A stretch of 22,134 nt of DNA from Collybiopsis luxurians FD-317 M1 (GCA_000827265.1 KN834911.1:19668-41801); one strand, 5' to 3'; shown: positions 9,401 to 19,294, counted from the first letter of the stretch. The notes: generated by a model not told the origin, from the sequence alone. Numbers and translations: made by a program.

Positions 9401-10811
9401 TGCTGGTATAATGAGAAATCAAAAGTTGATCATTTGCAGGTCTGGGTATGTGTAGCTTATGTTCATGTCCAAAAGGATAAATGGGAAGCTCTGGGATGGC
9501 ATATGGAAAAATGTATCTTTATTGGGTATCCTGAAGGAATGAAGGCTTGGAAATTCTGGAATCCTCTTACAAAGAAAGTAGTGATTAGTGAAAGTGCAGA
9601 TTTTGATGAGTGTTACATGTACAAGTCCCCACCACCAAAGACATATGCCCCACCTGTACTATCTCTTCCACAGATGCAAGATAAAATCCCACAGTATTTT
9701 AATTCTTCTTCTGCTGAAAATACTGAAAATGAACTTGTTACACCCCCAATTGCTGACCCTCTTCCTCAGAGGGAAGGTGTTGATGATACTGATAATGACC
9801 CAGATCAAGTACCACCAGTTGTTCCAGAGGTCCAGCAAATGAATATCCTATTGCTCTGAGAAAACCAGCTAGAGCTCATAAGCCACCTGGTGATTATTGG
9901 AAGGTACAGCCTGCACCTGAACCTGCACCTGCTCTGGCTCCTAGACGAGCTGTTCCTTCTGCTAATCCTAATCCTGAGCAATCAGATTCAGATTCATCAA
10001 GTGATGATACTGAGAGCAATGATGGTGAATATAGACATGTTGTTAATTGTCTTGTAGAGCCACAGAGCTTTACAGAGGCATTGAATAGTCCAGAAGCAGA
10101 TCAATGGGAACAAGCAATGACAGAGGAAATCACTGCACATCTTACTAATGGCACTTGGGAGATTGTGGATTTACCTCCAGGACAGGTAGCAATTGGATCA
10201 AAATGGATATACAAACTCAAGCATACAGTTGATGGAACTGTTGAACACTTCAAGGCTCAACTTGTTGCACAAGGGTTTAGTCAATGGCCTGGATTTGATT
10301 TTCTGGAAATCTTTGCCTTTACTATGCGGTGGTCAACTTTACATGTTATTTTATCTTTGGCAGCTGTTGATGATTTAGAGTTGCATTCAGTAGATATCTC
10401 ACATGCATTTATAAATAGTGATATTGATACAGAGATTTATATGAAGCAACCAGAGGGATTCAGGCAAGAGGGACCAGGAAAAGTATGCAGGTTAAACATG
10501 TCCCTTTATGAGTTAAAGCAGTCACCCTGTCTTTGGAATGAGAAATTAGCAAGTGTGTTTGTTGAAATGGATTTCAAACAACTTGCTTCTGATCCATGCA
10601 TCTAAAGCTGCAGGACTTGGGCAACACTGAATTTTTGTTAAGCATTGGAATCACCAGAGACAGGAGTACATGAAAGTTATGGCTTAATTCCAAGCAGTAT
10701 ATATTCTGAAAACTTGAAGAGTTTGATATGACTAACTGCAAACCAGTTAGAATGCCAATGACTCCTGGACACACCCTATCCAAAGCTGACAGTCCCAAAA
10801 CACCAGCAGAA
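9401..10811 (+). pseudogene. Copia integrase C-terminus and RT, copy 1 (no active site)
   Basis: The integrase C-terminal text runs WYNEKSKVDHLQVW, then VAYVHVQKDKWEALGWHMEK and FIGYPEGMKAWKFWNP. A linker with an acidic, serine-rich stretch (EQSDSDSSSDDTESNDGEY) follows, and then RT begins at about 10081 (NSPEADQWEQAM, GSKWIYKLK, DISHAFINSD, QPEGF). The frame changes near 9820-9835; comparison with element B shows a 4-base deletion there. RT lacks 118 bp relative to the copy after the gap (between 10598 and 10599). This removes the WVDD catalytic motif and shifts the frame. The sequence then runs into the 20-N gap. No catalytic integrase core is present. Confidence 0.85.
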
Positions 10812-10831
10812 NNNNNNNNNNNNNNNNNNNN
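10812..10831. other. Assembly gap (20 N)
   Basis: Twenty N bases. The sequence after the gap restarts in RT at the point equivalent to 10108, so the gap joins two overlapping or duplicated copies of the same region. Confidence 0.98.
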
Positions 10832-12251
10832 GAACAAGCAATGACAGAGGAAATCACTGCACATCTTACTAATGGCACTTGGGAGATTGTGGATTTACCT
10901 CCAGGACAGGTAGCAATTGGATCAAAATGGATATACAAACTCAAGCATACAGTTGATGGAACTGTTGAACACTTCAAGGCTCAACTTGTTGCACAAGGGT
11001 TTAGTCAATGGCCTGGATTTGATTTTCTGGAAATCTTTGCCTTTACTATGCGGTGGTCAACTTTACATGTTATTTTATCTTTGGCAGCTGTTGATGATTT
11101 AGAGTTGCATTCAGTAGATATCTCACATGCATTTATAAATAGTGATATTGATACAGAGATTTATATGAAGCAACCAGAGGGATTCAGGCAAGAGGGACCA
11201 GGAAAAGTATGCAGGTTGAAGATGTCCCTTTATGGGTTAAGGCAGTCACCCTGTCTTTGGAGTGAGAAATTAGCAAGTGTGTTTGTTGAAATAGATTTCA
11301 AACAACTTGCTTCTGATCCATGTGTTTATCTATATGAATGCAATGGCCTTAAAGTGATTGTTCCAGTGTGGGTTGATGATATCACTCTTGCCTCAAAAGA
11401 TGTTGATGCAATAGACCATTTTGTAGATGAATTGAAGAAGCATCTAAAGCTGCGGGACTTGGGTAACACTGAATTTTTGTTAAGCATTGGAATCACTAGA
11501 GACAGGTGTACATGAAAGTTATGGCCTAATTCCAAGCAGTATATACTTCAAAAACTTGAAGAGTTTAATATAACTGATTGCAAACCAGTTGGAATGCCAA
11601 TAACTGCTGAACACATTCTATCCAAAGCTGACAGTCTCAAAACACCAGCAGAAAAGGAAGAGATGATAGATATCCCCTATATGAATGCTGTTGGATCCTT
11701 GTTGTTTCTGGCCCTATTAACACATCCTGATATTGCTTATGCTACTAGTGTATTGGTGCAGTTCAGCTCTAATCCTGAAATGCATCATTGGATAGCTGTA
11801 AAGCATGTATTTTGGTACTTAAAAAGGACTATTGATTTGCAGTTGGAATATGGGCCAGATCCTGATAACAATGAAGTGATCACTGTTCTCTGTGATGCAG
11901 ATCATGGTGGCAACAAGGACAATGGTAGATCCACTACTGGTTATATATGATTAAGGTTGGGTCAGGAATTGTCAGCTGGTGCAGTAAACTACAGCCCATA
12001 TTAACATTGTCTACTACAGAAGCAGAATTTGTTACTGCTAATGTGACTGGCAAAGAGATCTGTGCTATTTAATGGAATTAAGTGATTGGGTGAAGTCTCC
12101 CTCAGAGATGTGGATTGATAATCAGTCTGTTATTCAGGTTGCAAAGAATCCTGAATACCATGGTAGAATGAAGCATCTTGATCTAAACTACTATTGGCTT
12201 TGAGATCAAGTAGCACACCAGGTATTAATGCCTAAATACTTGCCAACAGAA
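10832..12251 (+). pseudogene. Copia RT and RNase H, copy 2 (active-site motif intact)
   Basis: RT text starts at EQAMTEEITAHLTNGTWEIV and contains GSKWIYKLK, DISHAFINSD, QPEGF, SLYGLRQSP and the catalytic WVDD at 11369-11380. RT ends at a TGA (about 11513). After a frame change it continues as the connection region (11594-11950: LTHPDIAYATSVL) into RNase H (CDADHGGNKDNGRSTTGY). A stop at 11948-11950 is followed by a frame change, and further RNase H text (LSTTEAEF) runs to 12251, ending at PTE. RT and RNase H together copy the element RNA into DNA. This copy has at least three frame breaks and lacks the RNase H C-terminus. The missing C-terminus matches 14798-14883 exactly in phase. Confidence 0.88.
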
Positions 12252-12603
12252 TGTTAAAGTTCAGACAATTAAAGCAGCAATGATTGAGATCACAACAAGT
12301 TTTGGTTTGGTAATAATAACTTGTATAATAGATTGTTTGTAACTCGTAGTGTCAACAGATTGAGTATTCCAACTAGACTCTTTCTAGACATATAAAGATT
12401 AGGGATTTGTTTGGTCCTATTTGCATGCAAACACATGAGGCATGAAAACAGGTGTCCACATTTTTGCACCCTGCTAAAATATTCCAATGACACAAACTTT
12501 TTCCCATTTCCAGAGTCCAACTACTAAAACTATTCTACTTTTGTCTATACTACATATACACATTGTACATGTCCTTAGAAGTGTTTCAGCACTTCTTTCA
12601 ACA
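12252..12603 (-). repeat. Copia LTR in opposite orientation (352 bp)
   Basis: Reverse complement of the LTR at 8315-8666: it starts TGTTAAAGTTCAG and ends CTTTCAACA on the plus strand. It abuts the broken RNase H of element A on the left. On the right there is non-element sequence, and no primer-binding site on either side. Flanking pentamers (CAGAA left, ACCAG right) do not match, so it is not a simple solo insertion. The palindrome is present as ATTTGCATGCAAAC, one base off. Confidence 0.9.
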
Positions 12604-13079
12604 ACCAGCTACATTCCAGGCAATGACCAGAGAATGGCTATGTACATCCATTTCTTTTAAATTAAGGCTCACGAGCTCAATACAGTGTACTTTCTAGACT
12701 TATTTGATTTATGTATGATCTCAACCAATCTGTAATCACTATACAAGCATCTGAGCCCACATCAGTGGAAAGGGTGGATTCACAGGAGGGATGAAACATC
12801 TGAGAGTGCCACTTCAGTTGTTCATTGTTCAAGCAGGAGATGTGATCTAGGAGGTCTGGTTATAGATGGGAGTTGATCAAATTTTTAACCCCTTAAAAGA
12901 GGAGACTATCCTTTGGGCTAAAAAGAAATACATCTGGCATAAGCATAGGTGAACATACTTGTCCCATATGTTGATTTAACCTAGTTCAAGGATTTAAGCA
13001 ATTTACTGTAAGTTAGCTTTCTCTCCTAAGTTATATTAAACTAATGGGTCCAGTAGCAACAACAATGAGACCCTTCCAA
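12604..13079. other. No gene recognised
   Basis: Separates the inverted LTR from the WD40 pseudogene. Upstream exons of the WD40 gene should lie here but were not found. A short text near 12760 (SEPTSVERV) faintly recalls hAT transposase C-termini but is too weak to call. Confidence 0.4.
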
Positions 13080-14000
13080 ATTGCCTCATTCTTCAACAGC
13101 AGCAGGGGAACATGGCATGACCATGGCAATTGTCTGGATTGTCAGGCCTGACAATACTGACAATGGCCTCGCTTTTAGAATGGAGGATGGATATTTATGT
13201 ATCTGGAAGAGAAGTTGCAAGAATGACAAGGTAGATTAGTTTAAATAATTCAGAACATAAAATTAAACTTACTGTACATAGTTCACAGAGGTCTTTTGTG
13301 ATAGGCTCACAGGCAGACAAGGATGGTCAAGAAGTATCAGGAATAGCATATGATGCAAGCTCTGGTTAGCTTGCAGTCATTCATCATTCTAAAGCTATTC
13401 ATTACTTTGTCATTGATCTGTCAATGAAGCCTGTTGCTGTGAAATCTGTTACTGTGCCTAAGCACTGGCCACAGGCTGTTGCATTTGGGTAGATGGGAGT
13501 CAGAGGTCCTGAAATATAGAGCTTCGGAAGGGACAACAGCGTAATGTGAGTGGAAGTTCACATAAGATATGAAAAGGCTTACTCATGAATATTCCAAAGC
13601 CATGTACTTAACAACAATGGCAAAATATTGAAATTGAAAACCACCAGTTCCATGATGTAAGTGATTTACTGAAGCTAGATTGAATGAGCTGAGGCAAATG
13701 TGCACCAGCAGACACACTATCATTAATATAAAAGAAGATGCAATTATTTTTGATGATGTTTTGCAGAAAGTTGCACTTTATAAACTGTCCACTACAGACA
13801 GACTAAAGACTTTTGCTGTTCTGTGCAACAAAGGAGTCATAATGTACACTTCCATGACAGCAGTAGAACTATTGTCACTGGAAGTGACCATGGGAGTGTC
13901 TATATCTTTAACCAATGCACAGGGGAGATCATTGATACCATTCACATAGGCATCAGGGATTGGGTCCAATTGTGGCATACAAGTTGCAGAATAGGAACAA
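13080..14000 (+). pseudogene. WD40-repeat protein pseudogene
   Basis: Four exon blocks match a WD40-repeat family seen in Agaricomycetes. Block 1 ends at 13230 (VWIVRPDNTDNGLAF, MEDGYLCIWKR). Intron 13231-13288. Block 2 is 13289-13545 (DGQEVSGIAYDASSG, AVIHHSKAIHYFVIDLSMKP, PKHWPQAVAFG). Block 3 ends at 13656 (NNNGKILKLKTTSS), intron 13657-13708, then block 4 (NIKEDAIIFDDVLQKVALYK, NVHFHDSSRTIVTGSDHGSV, GEIIDTIHIGIRDWVQ). WD40 proteins form beta-propeller scaffolds. In-frame TAG codons lie at 13367 (Gln expected), 13490 (Gln expected) and 13517 (Trp expected), with a frameshift near 13823-13835. The N-terminal propeller blades are missing. The two Gln-to-stop changes are C to T outside CpG. 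The frame stays open to 14245 without recognisable family text after WVQ. Confidence 0.8.
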
Positions 14001-14245
14001 CTGGAAAGAGCTATTTGGTAGGAGAGGTGCTGGCTGATATGCATGATTCTGTCCATTTTGTTCATACTTGGGAACATCCTGGTAAGGTTTTATTTGTTGC
14101 ATTTGAGGTATTTTTAGTAACTTGCTTGTGGATGGCAGCACACTCCTATGACAGAGTACTGCCATCAAAATGGCATTATGACTATCAATTTGGGTACATG
14201 AATGTAGGAATTGTAAGTAGCAATTGTAAGGTAGGTTATATATAG

Positions 14246-14767
14246 TAGAGTAAAATAAAATCAAGGCTGAACTTCTGGTTGTAAAGCCCTATAATGAGAT
14301 TGAATGTGATCCAGAGCAGCATTCATGAGCTTGCATTCAAATGCAGTCTCTTCTACCAGCTCTACCTTGTCATGGTCAAATTCAAAAGTCTCCAATGACA
14401 CTTCCTCATGACTTGCCAAATATTCATATCAGTTGAAAGATGAAAATCCTTGAGTGAGCAGTTAAGTTTACTGAGCTGTATTTTTCCTGTAGGCTGCCAG
14501 CCATCCTCTTCTTTGTAGAGTGTGGATTTACAGAATCATGAGATGGACCTGAGAGCCATCAGTTATGGGCATTCTGTAATACAGCATCAATAACTATGGA
14601 AGAAGTATGATTTGTCACTCACTTTATGGTGTCTGGAATCAAAAAGAAGTAGACCTTTCAACTCCAATCTCAATCAAATGACCATTTATTTGCAAAATTG
14701 GGAGTAACAGCCACATTGAAAATAACTTCAACAATGTCACCAGAGCCAAAGTTCCCAGCAGACTGAG
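14246..14767. other. Unassigned stretch; faint minus-strand protein text
   Basis: No plus-strand gene. On the minus strand at about 14670-14765 the frame reads NFGSGDIVEVIFNVAV, which resembles a GDIVE-type motif in basidiomycete hypothetical proteins that I can recall but not name. This may be a displaced, inverted exon of the gene remnant at 15970-16670; that is a guess. The right edge is the sharp start of copia RNase H text at 14768. Confidence 0.3.
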
Positions 14768-15031
14768 TATTGATGCCTAAATATCTGCCAACAGAAGACA
14801 ATGCAGCTAACATGCTCACTAAGGCCCTTGTAAAGCCAAAGGTGGAAAAGTTCCAACAGATGATGGGATTGGTGAAGAAGTAATGACCCCCCATGATGTT
14901 GAGGAATTGTAAGAAGAGTGTCACCAGGGGGCTGTGTTGGTTATAGTGGCTACACTTCCTTCTGTGGAGATATGATGAATAGAAGAAGGATTGGATGGGA
15001 AGGATGTGTGGGATTGAAGAAGTGTTTCATA
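14768..15031 (+). pseudogene. Copia RNase H C-terminal tail and 3' untranslated part
   Basis: Starts with RNase H text (LMPKYLPTE) that repeats the last 29 bases of element A (12221-12250) with 3 differences. It then continues with the part missing there: DNAANMLTKALVKPKVEKFQ and MMGLVKK, stop TAA 14881-14883. The ADILTK-like motif before the stop is typical of the copia Pol C-terminus. About 148 bases of purine-rich sequence lead to the LTR at 15032. This is either the true 3' end of element A displaced by a 2.5-kb rearrangement, or the end of a separate copy. Confidence 0.85.
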
Positions 15032-15382
15032 TGTTGAAAGAAGTGCTGAAACACTTCTAAGGACATGTACATTGTGTATATGTAGTATAGACAAAAGTAG
15101 AATAGTTTTAATAGTTGGACTCTGGAGATGGGGAAAAGTTTGTGTCATTGGAATGTTTTGGCAGGGCACCAAAATGTGGACACCTATTTTCATGTCTCAA
15201 GCATTTGCATGCAAATAGGACCAAACAGACCCTAATCCTTATATGTCTAGAAAGAGTCTAGTTGGAATACTCAAACTGTTGACACTACGAGTTACAAACA
15301 ATCTATTATACAAGTTATTATTACCAAACCAAAACTTGTTGTGACCTCAATCATTGCTGCTTTAGTTGCCTGAACTTTAACA
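15032..15382 (+). repeat. Copia 3' LTR (351 bp)
   Basis: Begins TGTTGAAAG and ends CTTTAACA, in the same orientation as the LTR at 8315. Retains the 7-bp stem at its start and the palindrome ATTTGCATGCAAAT at 15203-15216. The pentamer after it (ATATG) does not match the one before the 5' LTR (CATTG), so the two LTRs do not frame one undisturbed insertion. Confidence 0.92.
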
Positions 15383-15969
15383 ATATGACAGGTTCCCAGA
15401 CATACATGAATGCTGTGTGCAGTCATATGCATGTCATACTCTATAAATGACTGAGTATTGTACAGCAGCATACACCTTCATACAAATTGCATACTGGCTT
15501 CATACACACCTCGCATCAAACCCTTATAACTACATTGTATATCAGGCATATGATAAAAATTGGACCTGTATAAATTTTCTCAGCATTAGATCAGTTTCAT
15601 TGATATACAATGTGACATATCTGACATACTGTTATGCACATCATACACATCATACATGATGTAACTATAATATACTATTACTCTAGATTGTGGAAAAGAG
15701 ACACTGCAAATGCAGACTATTCTCAATTTGAAATTTTATGAATAAATTCCTGTACAAGCCCTTTCCTTATCATTGGATCTTATTTCTTCATTACACTGCA
15801 TCATAGTAATACTCTTTATTCTTTGGAAAATTGCAAATTCTACTACTTACTTTGAGCTTGAATAGCCTCTGTGCTTGCCTTTCATTGATCACTTTTCTCT
15901 ACAAGATCCATGCTTGTACCAGCTGTCTATAAATAAATATTCATGTGTATCCAGTAACAAAACCTCTTC
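15383..15969. other. CATAC-rich low-complexity stretch, no gene
   Basis: From 15400 to 15660 the words CATAC/CATACA recur many times at irregular spacing (for example CATCATACACATCATACATG at about 15639-15658). The rest is AT-rich flank of the gene remnant at 15970. The short open frame here reflects the repetitive text and is not credible as a gene. Confidence 0.5.
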
Positions 15970-16670
15970 ATGGATAATCACTTTGACTATGAAGCTGCTC
16001 ACATTGAATTGGCTGAATGTCTATTTTGTCTTGGAGTGTCTGATGTAAGTAGGTCATATTTTGTACAATGTGCACTTGCTTTATTGGTGCTTGCAACAGA
16101 GTATACAGTCTTTATCTCTTATTCCAATTAAAGACAACCAGTATTACAAACTTGGTGTTATCCCTAGTGACCCAGAAGCAGATGTAGTCTTTTCTCCTTT
16201 CAAAATGCAAGGAGTTGTGGATCAGCTGGATTTGGAGCCTATTTCAGCCAGGTTTGTGATCACTATTTACTGTTATACTGTGGTTAAATATTTGAGGCTT
16301 TCTGGTAGCACTAACATGTCTAAACTTTGCCATCTTTGAAGACATGTTCAACTCACAAGCATTGGCAGTGCTGAATTTGCAAAATCTCTTGATACACTCC
16401 ACACAGTTTATTCTGCAGTTCCTCTCTGCTGAAAAAGGAAAACAAGCAATATAAACTCTCAGACTTCCCTTCTGCTGAGTTTCAATCCTTTCCAGCTCTT
16501 GACTTTGCATTGCATTGCTTCACCCCAACTGAATCTGCACAACCAGCTCATATCCTTGACCCTGATGCATTTATAGACCCAGAGCAGGTCTTAAAATCTG
16601 TCCTTGGAGAAAAGCTGGTTTATACTTGAGACAATGTAGTTTCCTTTGCAGCATCTGATGAACATGGAAG
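15970..16670 (+). pseudogene. Unrecognised multi-exon gene remnant
   Basis: Exon 1 is 15970-16044 with a clear ATG (MDNHFDYEAAHIELAECLFC, LGVSD). Intron 16045-16108 (GTAAGT..CAG). Exon 2 is 16109-16251 (LIPIKDNQYYKLGVIPSDPE, MQGVVDQLDLEPISA). Intron from 16252 (GTTTGT) to about 16342. Exon 3 carries HVQLTSIGSAEFAKSLDTLH, a frameshift near 16430, then SDFPSAEFQSFPALDFALHC and DAFIDPEQVLKSVLGEKLVY, a TGA at about 16627, and SFAASDEHGR before a GTAAAC donor at 16671. Phase is kept across the first two introns, which makes this a real former gene. I do not recognise the family; it resembles acidic hypothetical proteins common near mobile elements in mushrooms. No exon was found after 16670, so it is truncated. 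Confidence 0.55.
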
Positions 16671-16732
16671 GTAAACTTTCTGTGTCTTATATTTTCACAG
16701 CACTGACCAGGTACTTTTTGTAATGTAGTAAA

Positions 16733-17570
16733 CAGATCTCAAAGTGGCTTGTATCTTAGTAAAAAAAAGTGTGCCCTGTCTCCATATAGAAATAAAAAAC
16801 AAGTGAAGCTACTAGTCTTCTATTCCTAAGAAGTTGGAAATTTAAACAAATGAAAAATATCTTATGTTAATATGCATATGTGTCACTTGGAATATTATAA
16901 ATGCTGTTACAGTTTAAACATATGTACATAAATTAATCATGTTCTATCCTTTACTTGAAATATATAAATGCTGTTACAGTCTACTAATGAGTAGATTGAC
17001 CCCAAGTCTTCAGACATTATGAACTATTCTGAGAATAAACTGACCTACCAATGCCAGCTGGTTATTGTTACTTGTTAGCTGATAGAAAAATTCAAAGAAG
17101 CACTTTTGCTATTAATTAAGCTTTTTGGAAGGTCTTTTAGGTTGGAAGAAACAGCTCAAAGATGTATTATCTTTATACAGTAACTGGGTATAAAGAGAGA
17201 TCAAGAAGATCTGACAAAGTGGTTTGTATCTCAGCAAGGAAACAGTGTGAAAATCTATTTTGAGTAATGGACAGGGGTTTTCTGAGGCATACTTTCCAAA
17301 GGCAAAGTCTAATTAAGTGCCCAATGTCATCTTGAAAGTGATACAGTGACAAAGAGACTTGTATGCCTTAAATATCAACTTTTTCTTTAGGTATTGTCTT
17401 GCTCTACTCTGACATAATGGAAATTGTTAACTGGCAAATACAGCTTTGGTACAATACAGGTGAATTAATTACCAAAGAAAATGTAGGTCTTGAGGATGAT
17501 ATAGGGACAAAGTAATAGCTACTATTAAGCAGATCTCAAAGTGGCTTGTATCTCAGCAAGGAAAAAGTGT
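16733..17570. repeat. Dispersed 40-bp direct repeats
   Basis: A word close to CAGATCTCAAAGTGGCTTGT followed by ATCTCAGCAAGGAAAAAGTG occurs at about 16733-16772, 17207-17250 and 17530-17570. A weaker version lies at about 17335-17365. The copies are 80-95% alike by eye and all in the same direction. No gene is seen in this stretch. Confidence 0.65.
16885..16980. repeat. Direct repeat of about 29 bp, two copies
   Basis: ACTTGGAATAT(T)ATAAATG followed by CTGTTACAGT is present at about 16885-16913 and, with two or three changes, at 16952-16980. The copies are 67 bases apart start to start. They lie within the field of 40-bp repeats. Confidence 0.6.
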
Positions 17571-17802
17571 TTTTTTACATTTGCAATGATCAGCAAGCAT
17601 TGCTAACCTAGATCAACCAGGGCATAGTGCATGCTGTAAAGTCAGGCCATGCAGGTACACAGGCTATACATTATGTCACTTGAGTATATACTTATAGTAT
17701 TTCATCCATACTATAGTGGAGCCATTTACCTCCATTTCTGTAATAATATTAGGAGTCCAAATGAAAAAGCAGTATCTTAAATTGATATACCTACCAGTTT
17801 AA
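17571..17802. other. No feature seen
   Basis: AT-rich sequence between the dispersed repeats and the LTR fragments. No open frame or repeat stands out. Confidence 0.5.
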
Positions 17803-17831
17803 TCATTTATTCAGTAGCCTGAACTTTAACA
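17803..17831 (+). repeat. LTR 3' end fragment (+)
   Basis: GCCTGAACTTTAACA at 17817-17831 is identical to the last 15 bases of the LTR at 15032-15382. AATCATT upstream suggests the similarity goes back to about 17803 with gaps. It is joined directly to an oppositely oriented LTR fragment. Confidence 0.55.
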
Positions 17832-18005
17832 AATGCATGAAGCATGAAAACAGGTGTCCACATTTTTGCACCCTGCCCAAATATTCCAATGACACAAACT
17901 TTTCTTCATTTCCAAAGTCCAACTATTAAAACTATTCTACTTTTGTCTATACTATGTACACACATTGTATATATTCTTAGAAGTGTTTCAGCACTTCTTT
18001 CAACA
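17830..18005 (-). repeat. Truncated copia LTR (-), 176 bp
   Basis: Covers the 5' half of the LTR on the minus strand: from the TGTTGAAAG start (plus-strand CTTTCAACA ending at 18005) to about the middle (CAAATGCATGAAGCATG at 17830). On the minus strand it stands directly downstream of RT text of element B, after the codons for NAVG. Confidence 0.88.
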
Positions 18006-19294
18006 CCAACAGCATTCATATAGGGGATATCATCTCTTTGTTTTCTGCTGGTGTCTTGAGACTGTCAGCTTTGGATAGGGTGTTTCCAGGAGTCATTGGC
18101 ATTCCAATTGGTTTGCAGTCAGTCATATCAAACTCTTCAAGTTTTTGGAGTATATACTGCTTGGAATTAAGCCACTCCTGTTTCTAGTGATTCCAATGCT
18201 TAACAACATTTCAGTGTTACCCAAGTCTCAAAGCTTCAGATGCTTCTTCAATTCCTCTACAAGATGATCTATTGCACCATCTTTTGAGGAAAGAGTGATA
18301 TTATCAACCCACACTGAAACAATCACTTTAAGGCCATTGCATATAAAGCAAGGCATTTGAAATCCATTTCAACAAACACACTTGCTAATTTCTCACTAAG
18401 ATGGGGCAACTGCTTTAACCCATAAAGGGACTTGTTCAACCTGCATACTTCTTCTGGTCCCCTTGCCTGAATTTCTCTGGTTGCTTCATATAAATCTCTG
18501 TTTATAAATGCATGTGAGATATTTACTGAATGCAACTCTAAATCATCAATAGCTGCTAAAGATAAAATAACATGTAAAGTTGACCACTGCATAGTAGAGG
18601 CAAAGGTTTCCAAAAAATCAAATTCAGGTTATTGACTAAACCCTTGTGCAACAAGTCAAGTCTTGAAGCATTCAACAGTTCCATCAACTTTGTGCTTGAG
18701 TTTGTATATTCACTTGATCCAATTGCCACCTGTCCTGGAGATAAATTCACAATCTCCCAAGTGCCATTAGTAAGATGTGCAGTGATTTCCTCTGTCATTG
18801 CTTGTTCCCATTGATCTGCTTCTGGACTATTCAATGCCTCTTTAAAGCCCTGTGGCTCTACAAGACAGTTAACAACATGTCCATATTCACCATCAGTATC
18901 ATCACTTGATGAATCTGAATCTGATTGCTCAGGATTAGGATTAGGATTAGCAGGAGGAACAGGTAGTCTAGGAGCTAGAGCAGGTGCAGGTTCATGTGCA
19001 GGTTGTACCTTCCAATACTCATCAGGTGACTTGTGAGCTCTAACTGGTTTTCTCAGAGCAATAGGATGTTCATCTGCTGGACCTTCCTCTAGAACAACTG
19101 GCAGTACTTAACCTGGATCATTATCAACATCATCAATACTTTCCCTCTGAGGAAGAGGATTGGCAATTGGAGGTGTAACAAGTTTATTTTCAGTATTTTC
19201 AGCAGAAGGAGGATCAAAATACTGCAGAATTTTATCTTGCATCTGTGGCAGAGATGGTACAAGTGGGGCATATGTCTTTGGTAGTGGAGACTTG
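18006..19294 (-). pseudogene. Copia linker and RT (element B), catalytic Asp lost
   Basis: Minus-strand text runs through the linker (EGPADEHPIALRKPVRAHK, EQSDSDSSSDDTDGEYGHVV) and RT (NSPEADQWEQAM, GTWEIVNLSPGQVAIGS, HAFINRD, SLYGLKQLP). The frame breaks at least twice (near 18720 and 18330). The catalytic motif reads WVDN (about 18302-18313) instead of WVDD, so an essential aspartate is gone. A small deletion sits just before it (ALYAMALK). The linker keeps the bases GGAAGG that are shortened by 4 in element A. The text ends at NAVG, where the truncated LTR starts. Confidence 0.85.

Larger units (their letters stand above)
8315..12251 (+). mobile_element. Ty1/copia retrotransposon, element A (defective)
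   Basis: The order is LTR, primer-binding site, leader, gag start, integrase C-terminus, RT, RNase H, all on the plus strand. Integrase before RT is the Ty1/copia arrangement. Protease and the integrase catalytic core are absent: gag text passes into integrase C-terminal text at about 9395-9402. A hairpin element interrupts gag (9084-9326), a gap of 20 N lies in pol (10812-10831), and RT appears twice, once on each side of it. RNase H stops at 12251, where an oppositely oriented LTR begins, so there is no same-orientation 3' LTR at that end. The missing RNase H tail and a plus-strand LTR are found at 14768-15382. Confidence 0.9.

Noticed and set aside
10574..10977. Minus-strand frames with X residues
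   Set aside because: They cross the N gap and are shadows of the RT on the plus strand.
12720..12900. Possible hAT transposase C-terminus (SEPTSVERV text near 12760)
   Set aside because: Only a few residues resemble the family, stops follow at once, and no neighbouring motif supports it.
8315..15382. One complete 7-kb copia element from LTR to LTR
   Set aside because: Flanking pentamers (CATTG and ATATG) differ, an opposite LTR and a WD40 pseudogene lie inside, and RNase H overlaps by 29 bases, so it cannot be a simple intact insertion.
15447..15659. 70-residue frame rich in H, T and Y
   Set aside because: Produced by CATAC-type low-complexity DNA.
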